Below, in pieces: positions 1-7,924 of a stretch of DNA of 64,000 nt. This DNA is from Porticoccus hydrocarbonoclasticus MCTG13d (GTDB lineage: Bacteria > Pseudomonadota > Gammaproteobacteria > Pseudomonadales > Porticoccaceae), in NCBI RefSeq assembly GCF_000744735.1, contig NZ_JQMM01000001.1, forward strand, positions 1,612,001 through 1,676,000, read 5' to 3'. Below the pieces are notes generated by a model, which was not told where the DNA came from, ran no database searches, and was given only the letters and a program-made list of their open reading frames with translations. Both the position numbers and the translations under genes were made by a program. Positions within the stretch are counted from its first letter, which is position 1; each line of letters opens with the position of its first letter.

Positions 1-43
1 GTGCCACAGAACTTGCCATGATGTTTTTAATGGTGTGTTTCAT
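1..43 (-). CDS. 5' end of an unidentified gene, cut by the window edge
   Basis: An ATG on the minus strand at 43 opens a frame that stays open to the left edge and reads MKHTIKNIMASSVA. It begins 11 bp after the stop codon of the short-chain dehydrogenase at 55, with a weak purine-rich site (AGAGA) in front. By spacing and direction it is the next gene of the same operon. Fourteen codons are too few to assign a family. That it is real is an inference from position. Confidence 0.45.
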   Translation of the reverse strand, partial: MKHTIKNIMASSVA

Positions 44-54
44 AATGTGAGTCT

Positions 55-864
55 CTAGGTGTTGATTTTAGTCGTTTCGTGGTTGTTGAGAATTTTTTTA
101 ATGAGCGGCATTTTTTTAACCAGTGCGCGGTCAACCAGTCTCGGAAACAGAGCATTAATTTTCACAAACAGTTTTTCCGGCCATCCCATGAACTGACATT
201 GCCGGTTGGTCATGACCAGCTTTATCAGCGTATCAGCGACCTGTTCCGGTGAATCTACCCTGTTGCCGAGGGCGCGATTCAGGGTGTTGGCAGCGGGTGA
301 ATTCAAGCTGGTTTCCGTCGCTCTGGGGGCAAGATAAAAGACCTGAATGGCGGTATCGCTGAGTTCCCTGCGTAGCGCCTCGGTAAAGCCTTTCAGGCCC
401 GATTTGCTGGCACAATAGGCGACGTAGCCGGGGTGACCGATGCTGCCATAGGTCGAGCCAATGTTAACCACGGCTGACTCCGGTCTATTGTTCAGGAGGG
501 GGATCAGCTGTTTTGTCAATAACATGGGGGCAATCAGGTTTGTACTGAGTATCTGCTCAATACTCTCTTCAGACTGGTGCTCGAAGCATTGAAATGTTGT
601 TGTGCCTGCCAGATTGATCAGCAGGTCAATGCCCCCGCCATCGACACACCGTGACAGGATGTCATGTCGACCTTCAGAGGTGCCGATATCCGCCACGATT
701 ATTTGATGATTTCCCGTCAATTGTCCGGCAAGCTGGTTCAGTGCCGCTGTGTTTCGCCCAACCAGCCTGAGGTAGGCACCTTTCTTGACCAATGCCCGGG
801 CTACCGCGCAACCAATGCCCCCAGTGGCACCCGTCAGTAAAATCACTTTGTTGTTCAGTTCCAT
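55..864 (-). CDS. Short-chain dehydrogenase/reductase (SDR)
   Basis: A 269-residue classical SDR that should reduce or oxidise a carbonyl/alcohol with NAD(P)H. The nucleotide-binding TGATGGIG motif is at residues 11-18, the NAG-like element is NLAG at about 84-87, and the catalytic set is Ser137, Tyr150 and Lys154 (YCASK). The C-terminal about 50 residues are basic and hydrophobic (KLFVKINALFPRLVDRALVKK), as in SDRs that act on lipid or membrane-bound substrates. It lies 12 bp downstream of the diiron-type gene and is the fourth gene of the operon beginning at 3789. The substrate is unknown; operon context suggests reduction of an acyl-derived intermediate (inference). Confidence 0.85.
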   Translation of the reverse strand: MELNNKVILLTGATGGIGCAVARALVKKGAYLRLVGRNTAALNQLAGQLTGNHQIIVADIGTSEGRHDILSRCVDGGGIDLLINLAGTTTFQCFEHQSEESIEQILSTNLIAPMLLTKQLIPLLNNRPESAVVNIGSTYGSIGHPGYVAYCASKSGLKGFTEALRRELSDTAIQVFYLAPRATETSLNSPAANTLNRALGNRVDSPEQVADTLIKLVMTNRQCQFMGWPEKLFVKINALFPRLVDRALVKKMPLIKKILNNHETTKINT

Positions 865-876
865 ATTGCGTTTCTT

Positions 877-1569
877 TCAGGCTGTGCGTGGAATGTTGTG
901 CGAAACATCGTCGAGTGAACGGAAGAGGTCACCATAAAGTCGATAAAACATCCTGGCTGAATGAATGACTTGTGCTTGGTCCTGCGGTGAGTCTATGCGG
1001 TTCATAAGACCTTCAAAAAAAGTGACATGTTCCTTGTCCAGTGACCCGTGGGAATACAGGTAGGAAAAGGCATTTTGAGGAAGACCTAATGTTCCGCGAA
1101 CATTGTCTGCAACGGTTTCGGCGATACTGACGCTGGTGCCTTCAAGTACGTGAACCATGCCAAAGAATCCAACCGGGTTGACGCGCATGACGGTATCGTA
1201 GGCGTAGGCGATCATCAGTTCCGTTGCGGGATTGGGTCGACCGTGTCTGACCACGTCACTGTCATAACCACAGGTGGCAATATCGTTGAGAATCCACTCC
1301 TGATGACCGATTTCTTCTTCAATGTATTCCGCTACTGCCTGGCGCAACCACTCCTGCTCCTCCGGTAACCGGGAGCCCACTGCCATCAGTAGTGGCACGG
1401 TGTGTTTGACATGATGGTAGGCCTGTTGCAGAAACCCCAGGTAGTCATCGATATTGATGCGACCTTCAAGGCCCCGCTGGATAATGGGTGCAGAGAGCAG
1501 GTGATTTTTGTCTACGTCTGTTGCTGTCGTCAGCGTATCGAAAAAGGGAAGGGGTGTTAGTGCGTTCAT
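877..1569 (-). CDS. Heme-oxygenase-like diiron (TenA/PqqC-fold) protein
   Basis: A 230-residue all-helical protein of the group annotated as iron-containing redox enzyme or TenA-like. A full candidate metal-ligand set is visible: Glu86 and His89 (EEIGH), Glu143 (HVLEG), then His174, Asp178 and His181 (HxxxDxxH). This is the pattern of heme-oxygenase-like diiron oxidases/oxygenases such as UndA, SznF and CADD, not that of a thiaminase, whose key residue is a cysteine. The reaction is not known; members of this fold decarboxylate, desaturate, cleave or N-oxygenate small substrates. The start overlaps the ligase stop by 4 bp (ATGA), so the two are translationally coupled. Confidence 0.75.
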   Translation of the reverse strand: MNALTPLPFFDTLTTATDVDKNHLLSAPIIQRGLEGRINIDDYLGFLQQAYHHVKHTVPLLMAVGSRLPEEQEWLRQAVAEYIEEEIGHQEWILNDIATCGYDSDVVRHGRPNPATELMIAYAYDTVMRVNPVGFFGMVHVLEGTSVSIAETVADNVRGTLGLPQNAFSYLYSHGSLDKEHVTFFEGLMNRIDSPQDQAQVIHSARMFYRLYGDLFRSLDDVSHNIPRTA

Positions 1570-3059
1570 ACGTGTGACTCCTCAACGGGCATGTTGTAAA
1601 GCTGGTCAATTTGGCCGGCATAATGTTGAGCAATGGCTGCCCGTTTTGGTCGACCATTGTCCGTTATCAGTGCAGGGGTTTTTGTCAAGACTGTGGGCAA
1701 TCTCTGCCAGTTCCGAATGCGTGCGTAATCAGGCAGTTGTTGGTTGATTTGTTGAATGATGTCATTTACCTGTTGATCAGTGGTGCGGCTATCCCGCGTC
1801 GACAGTAATGCTACACAATGTGATCTGGCATCACCGAAGACGATAAAGTCCGCAAAGATTGGTGATGCGAGAAATTCGGATTCCACCCATTCCGGGCTGA
1901 TATTGCGGCCGTAACTGGAAATCATCAGGTTTTTACGTCGCCCGAGAATATGCAAGAAGCCCCTGGCATCGAGATAGCCGAGATCGCCCGTGTGGATAGT
2001 CTGTTGTCCCCAACTTGATGGAGTATTGGCATAACCGAGCATGGCGTTGCCATTAACGACAACTTCTCCATCGATAATTTGCACATTCAGGTGCCGCAGG
2101 GGCTTTCCACAACTACCGGGAACCTGATCGCGGGGGGTGTTCAGACTCACCACAGAGGCGCATTCTGACAGGCCGTAGCCCTGGTAAGCGGGAATGCCTG
2201 ATTGCCATGCCTCTATCAGCAATTGATTCGCCACCTTGGCACCGCCCACTGCGACGAACTTCAATGATTCGGGGGTCTGCCACCCATTGCGGACACTGAC
2301 CACCAGCAGTTGCAGGAGTTGTGGTGTCAGGATCAGTGTGTTGGGCTGGTATCTGGTGATGGTTTCAATCAGGGTGGTCGGTTCCACTGTTGAACTACCG
2401 CAGACGCCCATTTCCTCCAGAGTGGGGACAATGACCTTTCCGCCGAACAACAGCGGTGCATAAATACCGGCAACATTTTCCAGCAGGGTGCTCAATGGCA
2501 ACAGGCATAGGTGTCGTGGCTTTGATAGCCCCACAGCACTGCCGAGGAACATCGCCTCATCGATTAGTTGCCGGTTGCTGAGACAGACCCCTTTGGGGGT
2601 ACCAGTAGATCCAGAGGTGTAAGTGATTTTTCCGGTATTCTCAGGAATGAGTGCATGGTCCTCGAAGGCCGGGATACGGTTCAGCCAGAGTTCGGCAGCG
2701 CCGGGTAGCCGGACGGTTTCCGTTACCTGTTCTGATAGGCCGAATACAGCGTTGGGACCGCTGATGATGGCATCGACGGGTGTTTCTCTCAGGGCATGTT
2801 GCACCTGCCTGTTGGAGAAAAAGGTTGGCAAGGGGAGTAGGCAGATGTCAGCCTGCTGGCAGGCCAGATCAATCACCACCCAGTCGGGGCCATTATCGAG
2901 GTGTAACGCCAGTCTGCCGATCTGATGTTTCTTCAGCAGAGCAGCCAGTTCGCCACAGCGTTGTCTCAACGAACCGTATGTCAGGCACTGTTTTGCGTCT
3001 CTGACGACGATCTGGTCGTCGTTATAAAGCCCATCAAGCCGCGAAAGAATAGTCGGCAC
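1566..3059 (-). CDS. AMP-binding acyl-CoA/acyl-acid ligase
   Basis: A 497-residue member of the ANL superfamily that activates a carboxylic acid as acyl-AMP and probably passes it to CoA or another acceptor. The P-loop motif YTSGSTGTPKG is at 147-157, GYGLSE marks motif A5, and TGDLGYLDARGFLHILGRR covers A7-A8. A lysine in NGRPKR near the C-terminus suits the A10 lysine. It is short for a long-chain acyl-CoA synthetase (usually 550-650). The start overlaps the end of the upstream hemolysin-family gene by 26 bp, and the stop overlaps the diiron gene. The substrate cannot be read from sequence; a fatty acid is likely from the genes around it (inference). Confidence 0.85.
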   Translation of the reverse strand: MPTILSRLDGLYNDDQIVVRDAKQCLTYGSLRQRCGELAALLKKHQIGRLALHLDNGPDWVVIDLACQQADICLLPLPTFFSNRQVQHALRETPVDAIISGPNAVFGLSEQVTETVRLPGAAELWLNRIPAFEDHALIPENTGKITYTSGSTGTPKGVCLSNRQLIDEAMFLGSAVGLSKPRHLCLLPLSTLLENVAGIYAPLLFGGKVIVPTLEEMGVCGSSTVEPTTLIETITRYQPNTLILTPQLLQLLVVSVRNGWQTPESLKFVAVGGAKVANQLLIEAWQSGIPAYQGYGLSECASVVSLNTPRDQVPGSCGKPLRHLNVQIIDGEVVVNGNAMLGYANTPSSWGQQTIHTGDLGYLDARGFLHILGRRKNLMISSYGRNISPEWVESEFLASPIFADFIVFGDARSHCVALLSTRDSRTTDQQVNDIIQQINQQLPDYARIRNWQRLPTVLTKTPALITDNGRPKRAAIAQHYAGQIDQLYNMPVEESHV

Positions 3060-3789
3060 TATCTACCCCACGGAGCTGTAGCTGTTCTTTGGCCAGGCTG
3101 TTAATGCGCGCATCATAAAATGAAAGTGCGGCCCGCAAGGTTTTCCTCTCGTTGATTACCTCTATGGCCTGTGCCAATTGTCCGGCAACCACAACGGGCC
3201 GGGTCTGGTAATAACTGCCCCATTCCTCTTCGGTGGATGTCTGCAGTCGGGAAGCTCTGGCGTCTGCGACAGGGTGCAGTTCAAATCCCAGCTTGCTGAT
3301 GGCTTTCCTGACTTGTGGTGTCGCAGTAAACACCAGCCATTCAAAATTAGCCCGCTGTAGGGTGGCCGCCAGCAGAATGAATAACAGTTGACTCGAGCCC
3401 CTTTGGGTGGCGGCCAGATTGCCGATTTCGGCAATCTGATGGCGAGCTACGGGTACAGACGAATAACGGTTAATTTCCAGCTCGATGGGATTGTCCAGGT
3501 ACTGCTCAAGAAACAGCGGACTTGCATCGACGGGCCGGATGCCTGTTACGGCAGACAGTTGATCCCGACAGGACAGACTGAGGAAGATGGGCAGGAACTC
3601 GTGCACTGTGGCGCCATAGGTTTGAAAAAACTGTCTGGCGACATACTGTTGTACAGTCGCGGTGCTTTCAGAATGCGGTGAGTGCAGGTTGAGAGCTGGC
3701 GCCGGGACAAGCCATCGGTTCAACCACTGCTTGGCATGGATGTTGTCGGAATATTCCTGACTGGTTTGTCTGATCTCTTGCATGTTCAT
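3034..3789 (-). CDS. Thermostable hemolysin family protein (GNAT-like)
   Basis: A 251-residue protein of the Pfam thermostable hemolysin family (T_hemolysin), recognised from the stretch VHEFLPIFLSLSCRDQL at 62-78, GIRPVDASPLFLEQYLDNPIE at 83-103, and EIGNLAATQRGSS at 121-133. There is no signal peptide and no membrane segment, so a secreted pore-forming role is unlikely. ATQRGSSQLLF followed by a helix resembles the acyl-CoA-binding loop of GNAT acyltransferases and LuxI-type synthases, and FTATPQVRKAISKLGFE resembles the last GNAT strand-helix. An acyltransferase role is therefore inferred. It is the first gene of the operon, and its promoter must lie in 3790-4038. Confidence 0.75.
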   Translation of the reverse strand: MNMQEIRQTSQEYSDNIHAKQWLNRWLVPAPALNLHSPHSESTATVQQYVARQFFQTYGATVHEFLPIFLSLSCRDQLSAVTGIRPVDASPLFLEQYLDNPIELEINRYSSVPVARHQIAEIGNLAATQRGSSQLLFILLAATLQRANFEWLVFTATPQVRKAISKLGFELHPVADARASRLQTSTEEEWGSYYQTRPVVVAGQLAQAIEVINERKTLRAALSFYDARINSLAKEQLQLRGVDSADYSFAA

Positions 3790-3828
3790 ACCCTGATCGG
3801 TACCTGGTTACCTTGCAGAGTACTGACT

Positions 3829-3843
3829 AATACTTAAAGTATT
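3829..3843. promoter_or_regulatory. 15-bp palindrome upstream of the hemolysin-family operon
   Basis: AATACTTAAAGTATT is a perfect inverted repeat with 7-bp arms around one central base, 40 bp upstream of the start codon at 3789 and in the only intergenic space from which that operon can be transcribed. Position and symmetry fit an operator for a dimeric repressor (inference). AT-rich palindromes also arise by chance, and no promoter hexamers could be assigned with confidence. Confidence 0.35.
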
Positions 3844-4038
3844 CTTAACAACAACGGGGGATGCATAATTTCTTCAGCAACCCGGCCAAATCTCGCAGTA
3901 AAAAATGGATTAAGTTGGATTAGACCTGTCCCGATGAACCCGATAGATCGAATTGTTCTGTGCCCTGCGAAGGTGAAAGTGCATCAGTCGAACTATACTG
4001 TAAGTAACCTGTTTACACTGATCAGGAGGTGCCGGATT

Positions 4039-4557
4039 ATGAGTATCTCACCCGTATTGGCTGATTATCTCGGTCGCAAAAAAATTAATTATGAAGTGCT
4101 GAAACATGCACAAACCAGTAACTCGATGGCCACTGCCCGAGAGGCACATGTGCCCCCGGAAAAACTGGCAAAAGCTGTGGTCGTCAAGCAGAACGATCAT
4201 TATGCAATGTGTGTTATCCCCGCATCCAATAAGTTGATACTTGAGTGGCTGGAGTACGGTCGCCAGCACGAGTATGAAATTGCCGATGAAGGGGATCTGC
4301 AGGGACTTTTTCCCGACTGCAATGAAGGTGCAATCCCGGGCCTGGGGCAGGCATTCAAGCTGGATGTCATTGTGGACAGCGCTCTGCTGGATAACCTCGA
4401 TATTTATATCGAGGCGGGTGACCACAATCATCTGCTTCATTTGAGTCAGGGGGATTTTCAGGAGGTCATGAAAAATGCCTGGTCTGCACCGATAAGTTGT
4501 CTGCGAAATGGGCAAAGCGACAAGCCTTATCTATGGGCGCCACCTGAAGACGGTTAA
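4039..4557 (+). CDS. YbaK/EbsC-type aminoacyl-tRNA deacylase domain protein
   Basis: A 172-residue single-domain protein of the YbaK / ProX / prolyl-tRNA editing (INS) family, which hydrolyses mischarged aminoacyl-tRNA in trans. Typical elements are the N-terminal helix region with HAQTSNSMATAREAHVPPEKLAKAVVVK, with the conserved lysine, and EGAIPGLGQAF near the middle. The ATG at 4039 is chosen over upstream in-frame starts because an ideal ribosome binding site, AGGAGGT (4024-4030), ends 8 bp before it and the family homology begins there. It is a single gene, divergent from the hemolysin-family operon. The exact tRNA specificity cannot be told. Confidence 0.85.
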   Translation: MSISPVLADYLGRKKINYEVLKHAQTSNSMATAREAHVPPEKLAKAVVVKQNDHYAMCVIPASNKLILEWLEYGRQHEYEIADEGDLQGLFPDCNEGAIPGLGQAFKLDVIVDSALLDNLDIYIEAGDHNHLLHLSQGDFQEVMKNAWSAPISCLRNGQSDKPYLWAPPEDG

Positions 4558-4742
4558 GAAGCCAGCCTCCATTATCCCTAGATGCATTGTTTGCGGCACT
4601 AAGCATTCGGGTGCTGTCGGATTTTGTTGTTGAAGTTGGAAAGACTTGCCCCTGAAATTTTGATCATCTCCTGCCTGTGGTCATAGGCCGTGTTCGATGG
4701 TTGAATGTCAGTTGACGGTTACTCTGGTCAGGAATATTCCAA

Positions 4743-5525
4743 ATGCCAATATCCAATCCGCATGAGTTGCGACTGGCTGTCCGATCCGGTCAATTTACCG
4801 GGCACACTTCTGGGCATTGCCGCGGTTTTGTGCAGGGGAATGTGGTCATTCTTCCTGAGAGCTGGGCCGGTGAATTTCTGCGTTTTTGCCAGCTGAATCC
4901 CAAGCCCTGCCCATTGATCGCCGTCTCTGACGCTGGCCAATACAGTTTGCCGTCACTCGGCACCGAGCTGGATATTCGTAGTGATGTGCCGTGTTACCGT
5001 GTCTTTGAGGAAGGGCGGCTAGTTGACGAGCCCGTGGATATTACTGCCTACTGGCGGCAGGATCTGGTGACTTTTGTCCTGGGTTGTTCCTTTTCCTTTG
5101 AAGAGGCACTGCTGACTGATGGCCTTGAAATACGCAACATTTCGGAGGGAGTCAACGTGCCGATGTATCGCACCAGCATACCCTGTCGCTCGTCGGGTCG
5201 CTTTGGTGGAAACATGGTGGTCAGTATGCGTCCCTTCAAAGCAGCCGACGCTATCCGGGCGATTCAGGTATGTACCCGGTTCCCCAGCATGCACGGTGCC
5301 CCGATACACTTGGGCGATCCGGCCCAAATTGGTGTCGGGCAGCTAGAAAAACCGGATTATGGCAATTCGGTAACAGTCCATGCCGATGAAACACCCCTTT
5401 TCTGGGCCTGTGGGGTGACGCCACAGGTTGCGCTCGAGCAGGCCAGACCACCGTTGTGTATTACCCACAGCCCAGGTTCCATGCTGGTGACCGACCTGCT
5501 AAACAGCCAATTGGCGATAATGTGA
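4743..5525 (+). CDS. D-glutamate cyclase-type hydro-lyase (DUF1445 / YcsI)
   Basis: A 260-residue protein of the UPF0317/DUF1445 family (B. subtilis YcsI), which forms one part of the eukaryotic D-glutamate cyclase DGLUCY that turns D-glutamate into 5-oxo-D-proline. Hallmarks are [13 protein letters not shown], the segment [11 protein letters not shown], and [10 protein letters not shown]. It starts 9 bp after AGGAA (4730s). It heads a tight run with pxpABC and a gene for the other DGLUCY domain. In B. subtilis ycsI also sits with ycsF (pxpA) and kipI/kipA (pxpB/C). Function in bacteria is inferred from these two associations. Confidence 0.8.
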   Translation: MPISNPHELRLAVRSGQFTGHTSGHCRGFVQGNVVILPESWAGEFLRFCQLNPKPCPLIAVSDAGQYSLPSLGTELDIRSDVPCYRVFEEGRLVDEPVDITAYWRQDLVTFVLGCSFSFEEALLTDGLEIRNISEGVNVPMYRTSIPCRSSGRFGGNMVVSMRPFKAADAIRAIQVCTRFPSMHGAPIHLGDPAQIGVGQLEKPDYGNSVTVHADETPLFWACGVTPQVALEQARPPLCITHSPGSMLVTDLLNSQLAIM

Positions 5526-5550
5526 TGGCTCGGCTTCAGAGAGGTTTGTG

Positions 5551-6285
5551 ATGTCATTGATGTTGAACGCTGATCTCGGCGAAACCATTGATAGCGGATT
5601 GGTTGGCGCAGACGAAGCGGTGATGCCCTACATTCACCAGGCCAGCATTGCCTGTGGCTACCATGCCGGTGATCACCTGATAATACAGCGGACGCTCAAT
5701 CTGGCGGCAAAATACAGTGTGATGGTTGGGGCACACCCCGGCTACCTTGATCGCGAGGGTTTTGGGCGCCGTTCCATGACTTGCTCAAACGATGAACTTG
5801 TTGCGCTTATGCATTATCAGATATCGGCACTAGACGGAATGAGTCGTTCGCAAAACCTGTCTCTATCCTATGTCAAACCCCATGGGGCGTTATACAACGA
5901 CATGATGGTGGATGATCAACTTCGTCGTGCAGTGATGTTATCCGTAGCCGGTTTTTATCGACCGATTCATCTTGTCCTGCAAGCCACACCCGAAGCCGAA
6001 CTGCACCGTCGTGAGGCCGAAGCACTGGGTGTTACGCTCTGGTTTGAGGCTTTTGCCGATCGGCGCTATGACAGCAATGGTATGCTGGTGCCCCGTTCCG
6101 AGCCGGGTGCGGTCCACGACAGGAAAACAACGCTCGCTCAGGTTAAACAGCTTAAACGTTATGGCTCGGTTACCACCGAGGATGGCGACTCGCTGTTCAT
6201 TAAAGCGGATACCCTGTGTATTCATGGTGACAATCCGGAGAGCGTCGCGGTGATTCGTGAAATCCGGGCATTGCTTGAGCAATAA
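5551..6285 (+). CDS. pxpA: 5-oxoprolinase subunit A (LamB/YcsF family)
   Basis: A 244-residue LamB/YcsF protein, a subunit of the ATP-dependent prokaryotic 5-oxoprolinase PxpABC, which opens 5-oxoproline to glutamate in the cytoplasm. The family signature appears as LNADLGETIDSG at the N-terminus, followed by SIACGYHAGDH, VGAHPGYLDREGFGRR, VKPHGALYND and EAFADRRYDSNGMLVPR. A GTG one codon upstream (5548) is in frame, but ATG 5551 is better spaced from GAGAGG (5539-5544). It begins 25 bp after the DUF1445 gene and is followed by a TAATG junction with pxpB. Confidence 0.93.
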   Translation: MSLMLNADLGETIDSGLVGADEAVMPYIHQASIACGYHAGDHLIIQRTLNLAAKYSVMVGAHPGYLDREGFGRRSMTCSNDELVALMHYQISALDGMSRSQNLSLSYVKPHGALYNDMMVDDQLRRAVMLSVAGFYRPIHLVLQATPEAELHRREAEALGVTLWFEAFADRRYDSNGMLVPRSEPGAVHDRKTTLAQVKQLKRYGSVTTEDGDSLFIKADTLCIHGDNPESVAVIREIRALLEQ

Positions 6286-6965
6286 TGAAGGTCGTTCCCG
6301 CCAGTGAAAATGCGCTGATTATCTATTTTGATCAGGTGGTTAGCGCAGATACCTCAGCCAGAGTACGGCAGGCAACTGTTGTGCTGGAGTCTGCGTTAGC
6401 CGATGTGCTGATTGATCTGGTGCCTTCCTATGCCTCGCTACTGGTTATATTCGATCTCTCGAGGATTGAAGCCACAACCCTTGAGCAGCAGATTACAGCG
6501 CTACTTGACGTTGCACCAACTGCTTCCGATTCAGTCGGCAAGCTCGTCGAGTTACCTGTCTACTACAGTATGGAGTCCGGGCCGGATCTCGCTGAAATCA
6601 GTCGCGCCAAGAAAGTCTCGGTGGAGGAGGTGATCACTCTGCACCAGTCCCGGGAATACCTTGTGTACGCAATAGGTTTTGCCCCGGGATTTGCTTACCT
6701 CGGGGAGGTCGATTCGCGCATTGTCATGCCCAGACTTGATACACCCAGGACTTCGGTGCCCCGCGGTAGCGTGGGTATAGCGGGCCGACAGACTGCTGTA
6801 TATCCGGCGGACTCCCCCGGTGGCTGGAATTTGATTGGCCTTTGTCCCGAGCGAATGTTTGATCCCCTCAGCGAACCCGGCATGCCAATTCGGGTGGGGG
6901 ATCGGGTACGCTTTTTCAGTATCAGCCGGGAAACCTTTCTTGCCAGGGGTGGCCGGTTAGTATGA
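6285..6965 (+). CDS. pxpB: 5-oxoprolinase subunit B (KipI-like)
   Basis: A 226-residue KipI-family protein (carboxyltransferase domain subdomain 1), which partners PxpC in 5-oxoprolinase. The diagnostic GFAPGFAYLG lies near residue 127, followed by PRLDTPRTSVPRGSVGIAG and the SPGGWNLIG motif. The start codon shares a base with the pxpA stop (TAATG) and the end overlaps pxpC by 4 bp (ATGA), which suits equal production of the subunits. KipI in B. subtilis also inhibits the sporulation kinase KinA, but here the whole pxpABC set argues for the enzyme role. Confidence 0.93.
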   Translation: MKVVPASENALIIYFDQVVSADTSARVRQATVVLESALADVLIDLVPSYASLLVIFDLSRIEATTLEQQITALLDVAPTASDSVGKLVELPVYYSMESGPDLAEISRAKKVSVEEVITLHQSREYLVYAIGFAPGFAYLGEVDSRIVMPRLDTPRTSVPRGSVGIAGRQTAVYPADSPGGWNLIGLCPERMFDPLSEPGMPIRVGDRVRFFSISRETFLARGGRLV

Positions 6966-7903
6966 AGGGTGGTTTTCGTGTGGATCGTCCCGGCGTCCTG
7001 ACCCTTCTCCAGGATGCAGGTCGCTTTGGCTATCACCGCCTTGGGTTGACTACCGGTGGTCCTGCCGATCCCCTTGCGTTCAATTGGGCCAATCGTCTGT
7101 GCGGGAATGATCCCGGCATGACGGCGCTCGAAGTGACTATCGGCGGTCTGGAACTTGAATGCCGGGCAGCTACAATTTTTGCCCTCTGTGGTGCAGACAT
7201 GCCACTGACTATTAACGGGCAACCAAAGGAGAGCTGGCGTAGCCACCGGGTAAGATCCGGTGACAGGGTGGTGTTGGGTTATGCCCACAGGGGCATGCGT
7301 GCCTATTTGGCGGTGGCTGATGGGTTCAATATCTCCGCAACCTTCGGCAGTACGGCGACGGTTATTCGTGAAGGCGTGGGAGGCTTGTCAGGTAATCCGT
7401 TGCAGGCTGGGGACCATTTGCCCTGTGCAGACACCTCGGGTCGTCAATGTCTCTCGCTGGGGCGTGGCTATCGACCGGTTTATGGTGGCCGCGTATTGTT
7501 GAGGGTCGTGAGTGGTTATCAGTCAACATTGATCGCAACTGACCAGCAGCAACGTTTTTTTACCAGTGAGTACCGATTGTTGAGTCAGTCCGACCGGATG
7601 GCGTCTCGGTTGGCAGGCCCCCCCATTGGTATTGATATCCCCGATCTTTTATCCGAAGGTATTTGTCTGGGGGCGATACAAATCCCTCCGGATGGTCTGC
7701 CCATCATACTGATGCATGACCGTCAGACTATCGGTGGTTACCCCAAGCTTGGCTCAGTGATTTCTTTGGACATGTCACAACTCACGCAATTAAAACCGGG
7801 TGGTCTGATTTCTTTTAAGTCGGTCACGATGGCGGAGGCCCGTCGCATCCGACTGGCGGCGGACAGAATGTACTGGCAACTAAAACCCGAGGTTTGTGAT
7901 TGA
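6962..7903 (+). CDS. pxpC: 5-oxoprolinase subunit C (KipA-like)
   Basis: A 313-residue biotin-dependent-carboxyltransferase-like (KipA, subdomain 2) protein that completes PxpABC. Family motifs are GVLTLLQDAGRFGYHRLGL near the N-terminus with TTGGPADPLAFNWANRL, then LECRAATIFALCGADM, GYAHRGMRAYLAVADGF, and QTIGGYPKLGSVI near the C-terminus. It overlaps pxpB by ATGA. The next gene, encoding the second D-glutamate cyclase domain, follows within about 20 bp. Confidence 0.93.
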   Translation: MKGGFRVDRPGVLTLLQDAGRFGYHRLGLTTGGPADPLAFNWANRLCGNDPGMTALEVTIGGLELECRAATIFALCGADMPLTINGQPKESWRSHRVRSGDRVVLGYAHRGMRAYLAVADGFNISATFGSTATVIREGVGGLSGNPLQAGDHLPCADTSGRQCLSLGRGYRPVYGGRVLLRVVSGYQSTLIATDQQQRFFTSEYRLLSQSDRMASRLAGPPIGIDIPDLLSEGICLGAIQIPPDGLPIILMHDRQTIGGYPKLGSVISLDMSQLTQLKPGGLISFKSVTMAEARRIRLAADRMYWQLKPEVCD

Positions 7904-7924
7904 TGGCTAATATTGTGGTGGCGT

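Noticed and set aside
3034-3789. Secreted hemolysin toxin
   Set aside because: The family name suggests it, but there is no signal peptide or membrane segment and the neighbours are metabolic enzymes.
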